In this document: one piece after another, positions 7,742-16,435 of the stretch | How the letters are laid out: every line of letters starts with the position of its first letter | Position numbering within the stretch: position 1 is the first letter of the stretch | DNA from: HRBIN16 sp049969495 | Lineage (GTDB): Bacteria > Armatimonadota > HRBIN16 | Assembly (NCBI GenBank): GCA_049969495.1 | Contig: JBMFOT010000006.1 | Span: 6,265-70,264, forward strand | Length of the DNA: 64,000 nt | Direction: 5' to 3' | Position numbers and translations under genes: made by a program | The notes under the pieces: model-generated | The model's input: only the letters and a program-made list of their open reading frames with translations | The model's database searches: none | Told to the model about the DNA's origin: nothing

Positions 7742-8830
7742 TTAGACGTGACTGACGAAACGTCGCGATACAATGCGTGCAGGCACGGGCTTGCCACGCA
7801 CGTCCACCTGCACCTCGTTGCCCATTCTGGAATGTTCACTGCTCACAAACGCCATGGCGATGCTTCTCTCCAGAGTGGGCGAGAAGGTTCCGCTGGTTAT
7901 TTCGCCAACGGTCTGCTCGTTTACCTGCACGGGATAGCCCTGCCGCGCCACCATGCGCCCTTCCACCTCCAGCCCCACCAGCTTGCGAGTGGGACCCTGT
8001 TCACGAATGCGGCGGATAACCTCCGCCCCGATGAACTCTTTGTTCTTGCTGACCACCCAGCTCAGCCCCGCCTCGATGGGGTTGATGTGTTCGTTCAGCT
8101 CGTGTCCATACAGAGGGTATCCTGCCTCGATGCGCAGTACATCTCTCGCACCCAGCCCACAAGGCACTGCTCCCGCCTCGTGCAGGGCGTTCCACAACGG
8201 TTCCGCCGCCGAAGCGTCGAGAATCAGCTCCACACCGTCCTCGCCCGTGTAGCCGGTACGCGCCACCAGCATCGGGTACCCGCTCCACCGACTGCTTGTC
8301 ACATGGAAGCGGGGCAGTTCCGCCAGATTCTGTGCGAAGAGACGGCTCACCAGATCGATGGCTTTCGGACCCTGCACGGCTATCATGGCGGTCTGTACGG
8401 TGGCATCCTCCAGAGTAACCGATGGCGGCAAATGCTGTTGTATCCACCCCTTATCTTTGCCGGCGTTGGCGGCGTTGACCACCACCAGCAGGTGGTCGGA
8501 AGAGAGGCGGTAGACGATGATGTCATCGATGACCCCGCCATGCGGGTTGGTGAGCAGGGAGTACTGCGCCGCGCCGTCGGTCAAAGCGGAAACATCGTTG
8601 GTGGTCAGTCTGTCAAGGGCGGGGATGGCTTCCGCGCCTCGCAAATGGAACCTGCCCATGTGGCTGATGTCGAATAGGCCCACGTTTTCGCGCACCGCGC
8701 GTGCCTCCTGGATGATGCCGCCGTATTGCACGGGCATCCACCATCCGGCAAACTCCACCATGCGCGCCCCCATCTGGGGATGAATCTCGGCAAGGGGGGT
8801 GCGTCGCAGCTCACCGCTTTCTGTTGCCAT
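7742..8830 (-). CDS. gcvT: Aminomethyltransferase (glycine cleavage T protein)
   Basis: 362 aa, standard length. It releases ammonia from the aminomethyl-lipoyl H protein and makes 5,10-methylene-tetrahydrofolate. Recognisable blocks are MVEFAGWWMPVQYGG at the N-terminus, LFDISHMGRFHLRG, LTTNDV, the folate-site region ARTGYTGEDGVEL and LRIEAGYPLYGHEL. The ATG at 8830 has GGAGG 5 nt upstream and lies 20 bp inside the LmeA-like gene, so the gcv genes continue the same transcription unit as the transporter genes. Confidence 0.96.
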   Translation of the reverse strand: MATESGELRRTPLAEIHPQMGARMVEFAGWWMPVQYGGIIQEARAVRENVGLFDISHMGRFHLRGAEAIPALDRLTTNDVSALTDGAAQYSLLTNPHGGVIDDIIVYRLSSDHLLVVVNAANAGKDKGWIQQHLPPSVTLEDATVQTAMIAVQGPKAIDLVSRLFAQNLAELPRFHVTSSRWSGYPMLVARTGYTGEDGVELILDASAAEPLWNALHEAGAVPCGLGARDVLRIEAGYPLYGHELNEHINPIEAGLSWVVSKNKEFIGAEVIRRIREQGPTRKLVGLEVEGRMVARQGYPVQVNEQTVGEITSGTFSPTLERSIAMAFVSSEHSRMGNEVQVDVRGKPVPARIVSRRFVSHV

Positions 8831-9662
8831 AGATACCTCCTTGTTCGCGGGGCGGCACCGTTGCCCGCCCGATAAGCTTTAAGAAGCCGTCTCCCTGTTC
8901 CACGCGCTCCACCACGAACGCGCCGCCAAGGCGCAGGTCGCGTTCCACATCCAGCACCGGATTCAGCGCAGCAACTATCTTTTGCACAACTACCGGTGGA
9001 AGCTCTTCGCCCTCCACACGCACCTGCACGTTTTCTACCACCATCTGCCGACCATCGCGCACGCCCACACCGCCTGTTGCCTCAAACCGCCACGGGGCGA
9101 GCAACGCCACCAGCTCCCCCGTGATACGCACCTCCGAAGGCGTTACCTGAACACGCGCAGAGCGCACCTCCGGCAGGCGGCGTTTTACAAACTCGGTGAG
9201 GCTTTCTTCATCGAGGGTCACCCATCCGTTACCCCAGCCCGCGCTAAACAGGCGGATGCGCAGACGAAACGCTGCCTCTCTGGAATCCAGTGAGATATCG
9301 GGTATGGTTGCTTCTAGATGGCGCACAGGAAACCCGCCCAGATGGAAATCCTCCAGCACAATCTGCACACTGTCCGCTTTGCCGCGCCAGGCGGGAACCG
9401 GCGGTTCGGTGAAAAAAGGCATCTGCGCGGTGTGAAAGCCGGAGGCATGAACCCGAATGGTTTCTGCCCTTGCCAGCAACACGCCCAGTGCGCCCCATCT
9501 GGGCTGAATCTGCACCTGTACCTGCCCGCTGCCACCCAGTTGATGCAGTATCTGGCGCTCTGCCGCCCGTTCCAGCCGACGGGTGTACTCTTTGGCGCCA
9601 CCGATCAGCAGCAACAAGATTACGGCACCCCTGACGATGTCCTTTGTGTTGATCGGGTTCAC
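8811..9662 (-). CDS. LmeA-like (DUF2993) phospholipid-binding protein
   Basis: 283 aa, starting with GTG at 9662. An N-terminal hydrophobic segment (RGAVILLLLIGG) is followed by a DUF2993/LmeA-type domain (about 45-270) with repeated I/V-x-V-x-A strands such as ETIRVHASGF, DSVQIVLEDFHLGGFPVRHLEATIPDISLDS and a late F-V-V-E-R. In actinobacteria LmeA is a periplasmic phospholipid-binding protein that supports lipomannan maturation; in other phyla the role is unknown. Its start overlaps the livF stop (GTGA) and its end overlaps gcvT, so it sits inside an amino-acid operon, which its family does not explain. Confidence 0.75.
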   Translation of the reverse strand: MNPINTKDIVRGAVILLLLIGGAKEYTRRLERAAERQILHQLGGSGQVQVQIQPRWGALGVLLARAETIRVHASGFHTAQMPFFTEPPVPAWRGKADSVQIVLEDFHLGGFPVRHLEATIPDISLDSREAAFRLRIRLFSAGWGNGWVTLDEESLTEFVKRRLPEVRSARVQVTPSEVRITGELVALLAPWRFEATGGVGVRDGRQMVVENVQVRVEGEELPPVVVQKIVAALNPVLDVERDLRLGGAFVVERVEQGDGFLKLIGRATVPPREQGGIYGNRKR

Positions 9663-10381
9663 TCTCCCAAGTAGGCGCTGCGCACTGCCTCGTTACGCAG
9701 CAGATTCTCGGCGACATCTTCCAACACGACCTCACCGGTTTCCAGTACATATCCCCGATGCGCAAGGTGCAGCGCCATGTGTGCGTTTTGCTCTACCAAC
9801 AGCACCGTTGTGCCCTCACGGTTGATACTCGCGATGGTGCGGAATATTTCCTGAACCAGGTTTGGCGCCAGCCCCAGCGACGGCTCGTCCAGCATCAACA
9901 GCTTGGGACGAGACATTAATGCCCTGCCAATTGCCAGCATCTGTTGCTCACCGCCTGAAAGCGTGCCTGCGATTTGATGTTCTCGCTCTTTCAAGCGCGG
10001 AAAGATACTGAACACCCTCTCGAAATCCTGCACCAGCGTGTCGGGGTTACTGTGCGTGTAGGCGCCCAGCAGCAAATTTTCCCGCACGGTCATATTGGCG
10101 AAGATACGTCTCCCCTCAGGAGCATGGCATAAACCGCGACGGACGATCTCGTGAGGTGGTTCTCGGGTGATATCCTCTCCATCAAAGATGATGGTTCCGC
10201 TGCTGGGACGTATCAATCCACTGATGGTACGCAAAAAGGTGCTTTTGCCTGCACCGTTTGCCCCCACAATGGTGACGATCTCGCCTTTTTCCACGTAAAG
10301 GGAGACGTCGCGCAGCGCGTGGATGGGCCCATAGCGCACGTTGAGCATTTCGACTTCCAGTATCTTCTCGTGAGCGTTCAT
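9659..10381 (-). CDS. livF: Branched-chain amino acid ABC transporter ATPase LivF
   Basis: 240 aa from ATG 10381, whose first bases overlap the livG stop (ATGA). Walker A is GANGAGKST, the signature motif LSGGEQQ and Walker B LLMLDEPS; the H-loop and the C-terminal LIV-specific GYVLETG are present. LivF pairs with LivG to power uptake through LivH/LivM. A longer frame (to 10492) is only the shadow of livG. Confidence 0.95.
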   Translation of the reverse strand: MNAHEKILEVEMLNVRYGPIHALRDVSLYVEKGEIVTIVGANGAGKSTFLRTISGLIRPSSGTIIFDGEDITREPPHEIVRRGLCHAPEGRRIFANMTVRENLLLGAYTHSNPDTLVQDFERVFSIFPRLKEREHQIAGTLSGGEQQMLAIGRALMSRPKLLMLDEPSLGLAPNLVQEIFRTIASINREGTTVLLVEQNAHMALHLAHRGYVLETGEVVLEDVAENLLRNEAVRSAYLGE

Positions 10382-11148
10382 ACTGGGGACTCTCCCAGAT
10401 AAGCCTCGATGACGCGAGGGTTGGTGCGTATCTGCTGTGGTGTTCCCTGGGCAATCTCTTCGCCATGGTCCAGCACAATGATTCGTTCGCAAATGCCCAT
10501 GACCACCTTCATGTCGTGTTCAATCAGCAAAATGGTCAGTTGGTACTCATCCCGCAGTCGGCGTATCAAATCCATCAGGTCGGCAGTCTCTTGCGGGTTC
10601 ATCCCTGCCGCTGGCTCATCCAGAAGTAGCAGCTTGGGGTGCGTAGCCAGCGCCCGTGCGATTTCTAAACGTCTCTGTTCCCCATAAGGTAGTTGCTGCG
10701 CCCTGTAGTGTGCCACATCTTCCAACCCCATCTCGCGCAACAACCGCCACACTTCGGCGTCTACCTTTTGTTCCTCGACCAGCATCGATCGGGTACGCCA
10801 CGCCGCATGCCACAAACTGGTACGCATGTGCAGTCGCGCACCCACCTTGACATTCTGCAGTACTGTCAACGATCCGAACAATCGGATGTTCTGGAAAGTA
10901 CGGGCGATGCCCATGCGGGCGATAGCATAAGGCTTCCAACCCGTGATGTCCTGTCCAGCGAAGAGAATGCGTCCCTCTACCGGCCGATAAACCCCTGTCA
11001 GCAGGTTGAAGACGGTGGTCTTGCCGGCTCCATTGGGACCGATCAGCCCCACCAGCTCCTGAGGTGCCAACCGCAGATGGAAATCCTTGACGGCGGTCAG
11101 CCCACCGAACCGCATGGTACAGCTCTGCACGGTGAGAATCGGCTCCAT
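10378..11148 (-). CDS. livG: Branched-chain amino acid ABC transporter ATPase LivG
   Basis: 256 aa, typical LivG length. Walker A is GPNGAGKTT, followed by the LIV family FNLLTGVYRP and RTFQNIRLF. The signature-motif region reads LPYGEQRRLEIARAL, with the Y-G-E-Q variant typical of LivG. Walker B is LLLLDEPAAGMNP. The ATG shares a base with the livM stop (TGATG), indicating coupling. Confidence 0.95.
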   Translation of the reverse strand: MEPILTVQSCTMRFGGLTAVKDFHLRLAPQELVGLIGPNGAGKTTVFNLLTGVYRPVEGRILFAGQDITGWKPYAIARMGIARTFQNIRLFGSLTVLQNVKVGARLHMRTSLWHAAWRTRSMLVEEQKVDAEVWRLLREMGLEDVAHYRAQQLPYGEQRRLEIARALATHPKLLLLDEPAAGMNPQETADLMDLIRRLRDEYQLTILLIEHDMKVVMGICERIIVLDHGEEIAQGTPQQIRTNPRVIEAYLGESPV

Positions 11149-12197
11149 CAGGCTCTGAACAACCTCCAGTATTGGCGCAGGACGTACCAGCCAAACTCAC
11201 GCTGTCCCAGTAAGCCTTTCGGTCGCCACAACATCAGCAGGATGAGCATGATAGAGAAGAAAACCATCCGCAATTCAGAAGGCGCGAACGACCTGCCCCC
11301 CAGCGTGATCGTGGGCAGAAAACGCAACCACTCTAACACGATGGTCAATAACATGGCTGACACCACCGAACCGGTGATGCTGCCCTGCCCACCTAATACC
11401 ACCATCGTCAAGATGATGATAGACTGGTCTAGTCGGAAGTTATCGGGGTTGAGATAGCCGTCAAAGTGCGCATAGAGTGCTCCAGCGACGCCTGCAAAAG
11501 CGGCTCCCAGCACGAAGGCAATCACCTTGATGCGCGTGGTATTGACCCCGACCGCTTCTGCAGCCACTTCATCATCGCGTACAGCAAGGAACGCTAGCCC
11601 CTGAGAGGACACTAGTAAGTTGCGCGATAATGCCAGTAACAGCACAACCATGAGATAGAGCCCCGAAAATGTGGTCACCAGGGGGATTCCCGAGAAACCT
11701 CGTGCTCCTCCTACCTGCTCGATGTTTAGGATGATCACGCGGATGATCTCGCCGAAACCCAGTGTGGCTATTGCTAGGTAGTCCCCTCGCAAACGCAAGG
11801 AAGGGATCCCTACCACCAGCCCCGCAATCCCTGCAGCGGTTCCTCCAAAGGCGATGGCTGCCGTGAGCATCAGTGTGTGAGCCAGTCCAGAATCTTGCCA
11901 TCCGCGCTGCTGTAACCAAGGTAAGAGCACAAACACCGTCAGAGCTGCAGAGGCATACGCCCCCACCCCCTGAAACCCCGCGTGCCCGATAGAGAACTGC
12001 CCAGTGATACCGTTGATGAGGTTTAGACTAACTGCCAGCAGCACATTGATGCCGCATAGCATCATCACGCGGTAGGTGTAGTCGTCCACCCAGCCTGTTT
12101 CACGTAGTGCGAGAATAGCCTGATTCGCCCCGAGAAGTGCTGCCAGTGTGAGCCCTACGCAAGCTATCCGCCATATCCAGTAGCGAGTGACGCTCAT
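11148..12197 (-). CDS. livM: Branched-chain amino acid ABC transporter permease LivM
   Basis: 349 aa with about nine membrane segments. The permease signature is GHAGFQGVGAYASA near residue 94; LRLRGDYLAIATLGFGEI is the strongly conserved LivM cytoplasmic loop, and GFSGIP follows. It starts 3 bp after the livH stop. Confidence 0.94.
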   Translation of the reverse strand: MSVTRYWIWRIACVGLTLAALLGANQAILALRETGWVDDYTYRVMMLCGINVLLAVSLNLINGITGQFSIGHAGFQGVGAYASAALTVFVLLPWLQQRGWQDSGLAHTLMLTAAIAFGGTAAGIAGLVVGIPSLRLRGDYLAIATLGFGEIIRVIILNIEQVGGARGFSGIPLVTTFSGLYLMVVLLLALSRNLLVSSQGLAFLAVRDDEVAAEAVGVNTTRIKVIAFVLGAAFAGVAGALYAHFDGYLNPDNFRLDQSIIILTMVVLGGQGSITGSVVSAMLLTIVLEWLRFLPTITLGGRSFAPSELRMVFFSIMLILLMLWRPKGLLGQREFGWYVLRQYWRLFRA

Positions 12198-12200
12198 CCC

Positions 12201-13103
12201 CTACACCTTCTCTACGGTCGCTTTGCCGAGAATGCCTCCGGGGCGCAGCAGTAGCACCAGAATAAGGATGAGAAAAGCGATAGCATCGCGATAGGTAGTT
12301 AGTGCAGAGCCTCCTACAAATGCCTCAATGACACCCATCAGAATACCTCCCAGTACAGCCCCGGGAATATTGCCTATTCCACCCAGCACTGCAGCTACGA
12401 ACGCTTTGACCCCGGGTAATAGACCGAACAGTGGTGTGATTTTCACATTAGTGAAGGTAGCTACCATCATGCCAGCCGCACCTGCCAATGCAGACCCCAA
12501 GGCAAAAGTGAGAGCGATCACCCTGTCCACGTCGATCCCCATCAAACGTGCGGCATCGATGTCGTATGAAATCGCACGCATCGCTCTGCCAAAACGAGTG
12601 TTCATAACAATAAAGCGCAGGATCACCATGAACACGATAGAAACCGCTAGCATAGTCATTTGTCCTGCGCTGATGTAGAGGCCCCCCTGGGTGGGTGTAT
12701 TGCTTTCCAACATAGCAGGGATATATTTGGGGTCGGCACCGAACACCACAATGCCTCCGTTCTCCAGTAGCAGCGACACGCCGATGGCGGTGATCAAAGC
12801 GGTCAGACGAGGGGCGTTACGGATAGGACGGTATGCCAAACGCTCGATCAACATGCCTACCATCGCACAGATAACCATGCACACAATCAACACGAACAGA
12901 AAGTTGCTCGCACTCGGGTGCTGATGCAGACCGAAAAACATGATGGTATAGTAGGCGATAAACGCGCCCAACATGTACACGTCACCATGTGCAAAGTTGA
13001 TCAGGCGCAATACCCCATATACCATCGTGTACCCCACTGCGATGAGGGCGTAGATGCTTCCGTACTGGATACCGTTGATCAATTGTTGCAGATAGACTTC
13101 CAT
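12201..13103 (-). CDS. livH: Branched-chain amino acid ABC transporter permease LivH
   Basis: 300 aa, about eight membrane segments. The N-terminal QLINGIQYGSIYALIAVGYTMVYGVLRLINFAHGD is the hallmark of LivH, and the loop AISYDIDAARLMGIDVDRVI contacts the ATPase. ATG 13103 shares a base with the stop of the binding-protein gene. Confidence 0.95.
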   Translation of the reverse strand: MEVYLQQLINGIQYGSIYALIAVGYTMVYGVLRLINFAHGDVYMLGAFIAYYTIMFFGLHQHPSASNFLFVLIVCMVICAMVGMLIERLAYRPIRNAPRLTALITAIGVSLLLENGGIVVFGADPKYIPAMLESNTPTQGGLYISAGQMTMLAVSIVFMVILRFIVMNTRFGRAMRAISYDIDAARLMGIDVDRVIALTFALGSALAGAAGMMVATFTNVKITPLFGLLPGVKAFVAAVLGGIGNIPGAVLGGILMGVIEAFVGGSALTTYRDAIAFLILILVLLLRPGGILGKATVEKV

Positions 13104-14254
13104 CAGGGGTAGATGGTCTGGACGTATTTGAATGCTTTCCCACGCACCTGCAGAATCACCGCCGGCTTACGGGCGTTGCGCTGCGCGTCGATGGTGATTT
13201 TGCCGGTAACTCCTGGGAAATCTTTGGTCTGTGCCAGCGCATCACGGATTTTCGATGGCTCGGTAGAGCCTGCTCGCTTGATCGCATCGAACAGGATGTT
13301 TGCTGCATCATAGCCCAGTGCCGCCAGCGCGTCGGGGACTTCGCCGCCATAACGCGCCTTAAACTTGCGAACAAACTCCTGCACTACGGGCTCTGTGGAT
13401 TCATGCGAGTAATGGTTGCTGAAGTAGCTGCCCTCCAAGGCAGTGCCCGCACCTTCTACGAGCTTGGGCGAATCCCAACCGTCTCCGCCAAGGAACGGCA
13501 CCGTGATGCCCAGCTCCCGTGCCTGTCGAGCAATAGTGCCCACCTCTGAGTAATAACCGGGTACGAAGATGGCGTCCGGATTGGCGGCTTTGATAGCGGT
13601 CAACTGCGCCCGAAAGTCGGGGTCTCCTTCGCTATACGACTTCTCCGCCACAATCTGTCCGCCCAATTTGGTGAAGGTCTCTTTAAAGTATTGAGCCAGC
13701 CCAACGCTATAGTCGTTTTTGACGTCAGTGAGTATCGCTGCACGGCGTGCCTTCAGTGTCTGGTAGGCAAAGGTAGCGACGGCGGTGCCCTGAAATGGGT
13801 CGATAAAGCACACACGGAAAATGTAATCACCCACTTGGGTAACTTTGGGATTCGTGGAGGACGGGCTGATCATTGGGATACGGTTTTCTTGACAGATGGG
13901 AGCGGCAGCCAGACTGCGCGAGCTCGCTACTTCCCCGATGACGGCAACCACCTTATCACGTTGTATGAGTTTGGTCACCGCACTGCGCGCTTCCTGGGCG
14001 TCGCTGCGGTCATCTTCTTTGTGTAGTTCGATCTTCTTCCCGTCAATACCCCCTTTGGCGTTGACCTCCTCTACCGCCAGTTGAATACCTTTAAAGGTCG
14101 ACTCCCCAAAGGTGGCGGTACTTCCCGTGAACGAGAGATACACCCCAACAGGGATGTTTTGACCCGATGCACCTCCCTGCTTGAGGGGAGGCTTGCAACC
14201 TACAAGCGTCACCATACCCGCAGCGAGAAAGAGAGCTAAACGAAACCTCAACAT
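13103..14254 (-). CDS. livK: Branched-chain amino acid ABC transporter substrate-binding lipoprotein
   Basis: 383 aa with a lipoprotein signal: charged start, hydrophobic core and lipobox L-V-G-C at about residue 20, so it should be lipid-anchored in the periplasm. The Leu/Ile/Val-binding type-1 fold is clear from IPVGVYLSFTGSTATFGES, GIQLAVEEVNAKGGIDGKKIEL, the hinge region ISPSSTNPKVT and FGDGWDSPKL-like block (LGGDGWDSPKLVEGAG). Actual ligand (Leu/Ile/Val, amide or urea) cannot be told by eye. It is the first gene of the liv-lmeA-gcv run and lies behind a 68-bp AT-rich region with a palindrome. Confidence 0.92.
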   Translation of the reverse strand: MLRFRLALFLAAGMVTLVGCKPPLKQGGASGQNIPVGVYLSFTGSTATFGESTFKGIQLAVEEVNAKGGIDGKKIELHKEDDRSDAQEARSAVTKLIQRDKVVAVIGEVASSRSLAAAPICQENRIPMISPSSTNPKVTQVGDYIFRVCFIDPFQGTAVATFAYQTLKARRAAILTDVKNDYSVGLAQYFKETFTKLGGQIVAEKSYSEGDPDFRAQLTAIKAANPDAIFVPGYYSEVGTIARQARELGITVPFLGGDGWDSPKLVEGAGTALEGSYFSNHYSHESTEPVVQEFVRKFKARYGGEVPDALAALGYDAANILFDAIKRAGSTEPSKIRDALAQTKDFPGVTGKITIDAQRNARKPAVILQVRGKAFKYVQTIYP

Positions 14255-14287
14255 GGATCCCCCTTCTCTGTATGAAATGCCTTATAT

Positions 14288-14302
14288 ATTTTACTGTAAA
14301 AT
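14288..14302. promoter_or_regulatory. Perfect 15-bp palindrome before the liv operon, candidate operator
   Basis: ATTTTAC-T-GTAAAAT is a perfect 7-1-7 dyad 34 bp upstream of the livK start, within an AT-rich segment that also holds TATATA. Its location fits a repressor or activator site controlling the liv-gcv run. No regulator gene for it is identified. Confidence 0.45.
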
Positions 14303-14322
14303 GCGCCGATTCCTGTAACGCC

Positions 14323-16299
14323 TCAAAACACCGTGCTCAGCTGAACGACCGCCACACCGCCTCGCTCCTTGTCACTGCCCAGCAAGGAGTAGGAGGCGAC
14401 CCCCTTCGCATCATAGAAAATCGCCTGATAGAGGGCGCGTAGCACGGTGTCTCTGCTCAGGTCGTACTGCACGCCGAAGGTAGCGTAATGTTCTGTGGGC
14501 TTGCCCGGCGCGGATAGCCCTGCCCCCGGATTGAATCGCTGGGGGTCCTTCAGGTTCCACAGTGCCCCCTCGTAGGTCAGGCTTAATCCCCATCGGCGAA
14601 CAGCTTGCCATTGCGCATGGAACACCAGGTGAAGCAATTCGTCATCCGTGCCGAAGCCTGCGGGAGGAGCAGCTTTGCCCGTGCCGGCGTAGAAGCCACC
14701 GCGCGCATCCACTGCCACACTGCCAATGCGCGTGCGCAGTCCTGCGTCCACGCCGCGCAGGTCGGTGGGATTATGCCAGTAGCCGATGCGCCCCCAGTAG
14801 CCGGGAGGCGCAAAATACGGGCGGAAGTCACGGTAGCCCAACCAGATCAGCGCATCTTTGCCTGCATTGTACTGAACCCTCGCCAAAAACGCCCAGTTGT
14901 CCTTGTTCAAACGGTTATCGCCATGATGCAACAGGTCGCTTTGTGAATAAACGGCAGAGATGTTCCACCGGTCAGAGGGCGCGAAGTTCACCTGCCATCC
15001 CCAGACGTTTACCTGATTCACGGTTCCGAAGACGGTGGGCACATCCTGCCAGGCGTCTAAAGTCAGGAACTGTGCGCCTACGCTGATGGTGTGTCCAAGC
15101 CGGAATGTGGCAGATGCGCCGGCACTGTGTCGTGCGTGCACGATGCCGTAGGGGATGCGGTTGGGACGCTGGCGCAGAGGATTCCCCGGCTGAAACAGAT
15201 TGACCGCGTCGTTGCCCGCGGAAACGCGCATGAGGTCGGAAAGCAGGTTGGTGTTCACGGTATTATGTCGGGCGGCGTATAACATCACGCTTACCAGGTC
15301 GGTATCCATCTGGAACTGGAGGCCATCCATGCTGTAGTAGCCGTTGTCGTAACGAGGGAGCAGAGTGTATACATCCAGGTCGGGGCGCCACAGGGTCAGC
15401 GGGGTCATGCGGTTCTCGATTCGGCCAACCGCGATACTGCCCTGCCTGCCGAAAAGAGAGACGGGCAAACGCACGTTCGCTTTCCACAAAAGGAAATCCG
15501 TAGCGCCAGGCGCACGGGAGGCACCCGGTGCAAACTGGGAAGCGGAACCGAAGTATGTCAGGGCGTTTCCCACCACCAGCGCGGCTTCGGCAAGCACCGA
15601 TGGCGATAGTTCGCCACGCACCTGCAGGCTCAACTCCTGTAAGGCTTGCACATTGTTCAACAAACCGCCTTGGTAAGCGTAGCCGTTTTGGTCTATGACA
15701 CCTTTGTGATCGATGCCATGTGCGCCGCGCCCAACCATATCCAGTGTGCCGCTGACCTGAGCCCGCTGGCGTATCCTCTGCTGCAGGGAACGGATCTGGT
15801 TTTCGGTCCCTGAAATCTCGGAGCGCAAGCGACGCACATCCTCGCCCAGCGTTTGCAGGTCGCGCCCGAACTCTTCCAGCAGACGGTTCAGCGTGCGTAC
15901 CTGCTCCTCCAACCTCTGCAGCCGCTCGCCGACGTTATCGGGAATCTGCCTCAGTTTCTCCCTGTCGGCGGCGAGAGTATCGAAATCGACAACCTGGGGA
16001 GGGTTGATCACCGGAGGCGGAGGCACTAGAATACGCTGTCGCAGCTCGTCCCTCAAATCGTTGACGCGGCTTCTTGTCTCTTGAAGGGCGTCGCGCAGCG
16101 CCACAGCAAACTCGTAGCGCGTGACCGGCGATGTGCCCCGGAAGGCGCCATCAGGATAGCCCTTCAAGACACCCTGCCGAATCAACATTTGCACCGCCTC
16201 GTATGCCCAGTGTCCGGGAGGAACGTCCTGCTGGGCGGAAGCGGTAACGGACATGCCCAGAACAATTGCCAGAACCACAGGCGGTACAAGGCGATTCAC
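14323..16299 (-). CDS. SLH-domain outer-membrane porin, copy 1
   Basis: 658 aa from GTG 16299 (CAGGAGGTG lies just upstream). Signal peptide about 1-22, cleaved after A-S-A. One S-layer homology domain (24-75: DVPPGHWAYEAVQMLIRQGVLKGYPDGAFRG, TRYEFAVAL) binds peptidoglycan-linked polymer. A coiled coil follows (about 80-180), then a long beta-barrel-like region of alternating aromatic strands ending in F. This architecture is the SLH porin type of cyanobacteria, Deinococcota and other lineages that tether the outer membrane to the wall. It is a clear paralogue of the next gene (shared ITSIDRYDNGYYSMDG-like and PYFAPPGYWGRIGYWHNPTD blocks). A terminator separates the two. Confidence 0.88.
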   Translation of the reverse strand: MNRLVPPVVLAIVLGMSVTASAQQDVPPGHWAYEAVQMLIRQGVLKGYPDGAFRGTSPVTRYEFAVALRDALQETRSRVNDLRDELRQRILVPPPPVINPPQVVDFDTLAADREKLRQIPDNVGERLQRLEEQVRTLNRLLEEFGRDLQTLGEDVRRLRSEISGTENQIRSLQQRIRQRAQVSGTLDMVGRGAHGIDHKGVIDQNGYAYQGGLLNNVQALQELSLQVRGELSPSVLAEAALVVGNALTYFGSASQFAPGASRAPGATDFLLWKANVRLPVSLFGRQGSIAVGRIENRMTPLTLWRPDLDVYTLLPRYDNGYYSMDGLQFQMDTDLVSVMLYAARHNTVNTNLLSDLMRVSAGNDAVNLFQPGNPLRQRPNRIPYGIVHARHSAGASATFRLGHTISVGAQFLTLDAWQDVPTVFGTVNQVNVWGWQVNFAPSDRWNISAVYSQSDLLHHGDNRLNKDNWAFLARVQYNAGKDALIWLGYRDFRPYFAPPGYWGRIGYWHNPTDLRGVDAGLRTRIGSVAVDARGGFYAGTGKAAPPAGFGTDDELLHLVFHAQWQAVRRWGLSLTYEGALWNLKDPQRFNPGAGLSAPGKPTEHYATFGVQYDLSRDTVLRALYQAIFYDAKGVASYSLLGSDKERGGVAVVQLSTVF

Positions 16300-16392
16300 G
16301 AGTGCACCTCCTGTTTGCCGAAAGGTCAGGTTTAAGCAGTGATTCGCCGACAGTTATGGATGTCCTGCAGGATAGGACACCCCCAAACGAAA

Positions 16393-16420
16393 AACCCCCT
16401 CCGGCGAGCCGGAGGGGGTT
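16393..16420 (-). terminator. Rho-independent terminator after SLH porin copy 2
   Basis: Perfect 11-bp stem CCCCCTCCGGC/GCCGGAGGGGG with a GA loop; on the reverse strand it is followed by a T-rich run (GGTTTTTCGTTT). It lies 16 bp beyond the stop of the upstream porin gene, so copy 1 probably gets only read-through or its own promoter. Confidence 0.9.
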
Positions 16421-16435
16421 GGGTGCCAGAACAGG

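Noticed and set aside
7725..7760. Glycine riboswitch before gcvT-gcvH
   Set aside because: gcvT starts inside the preceding gene and there is no leader of sufficient length anywhere in the run, so a riboswitch cannot be placed.
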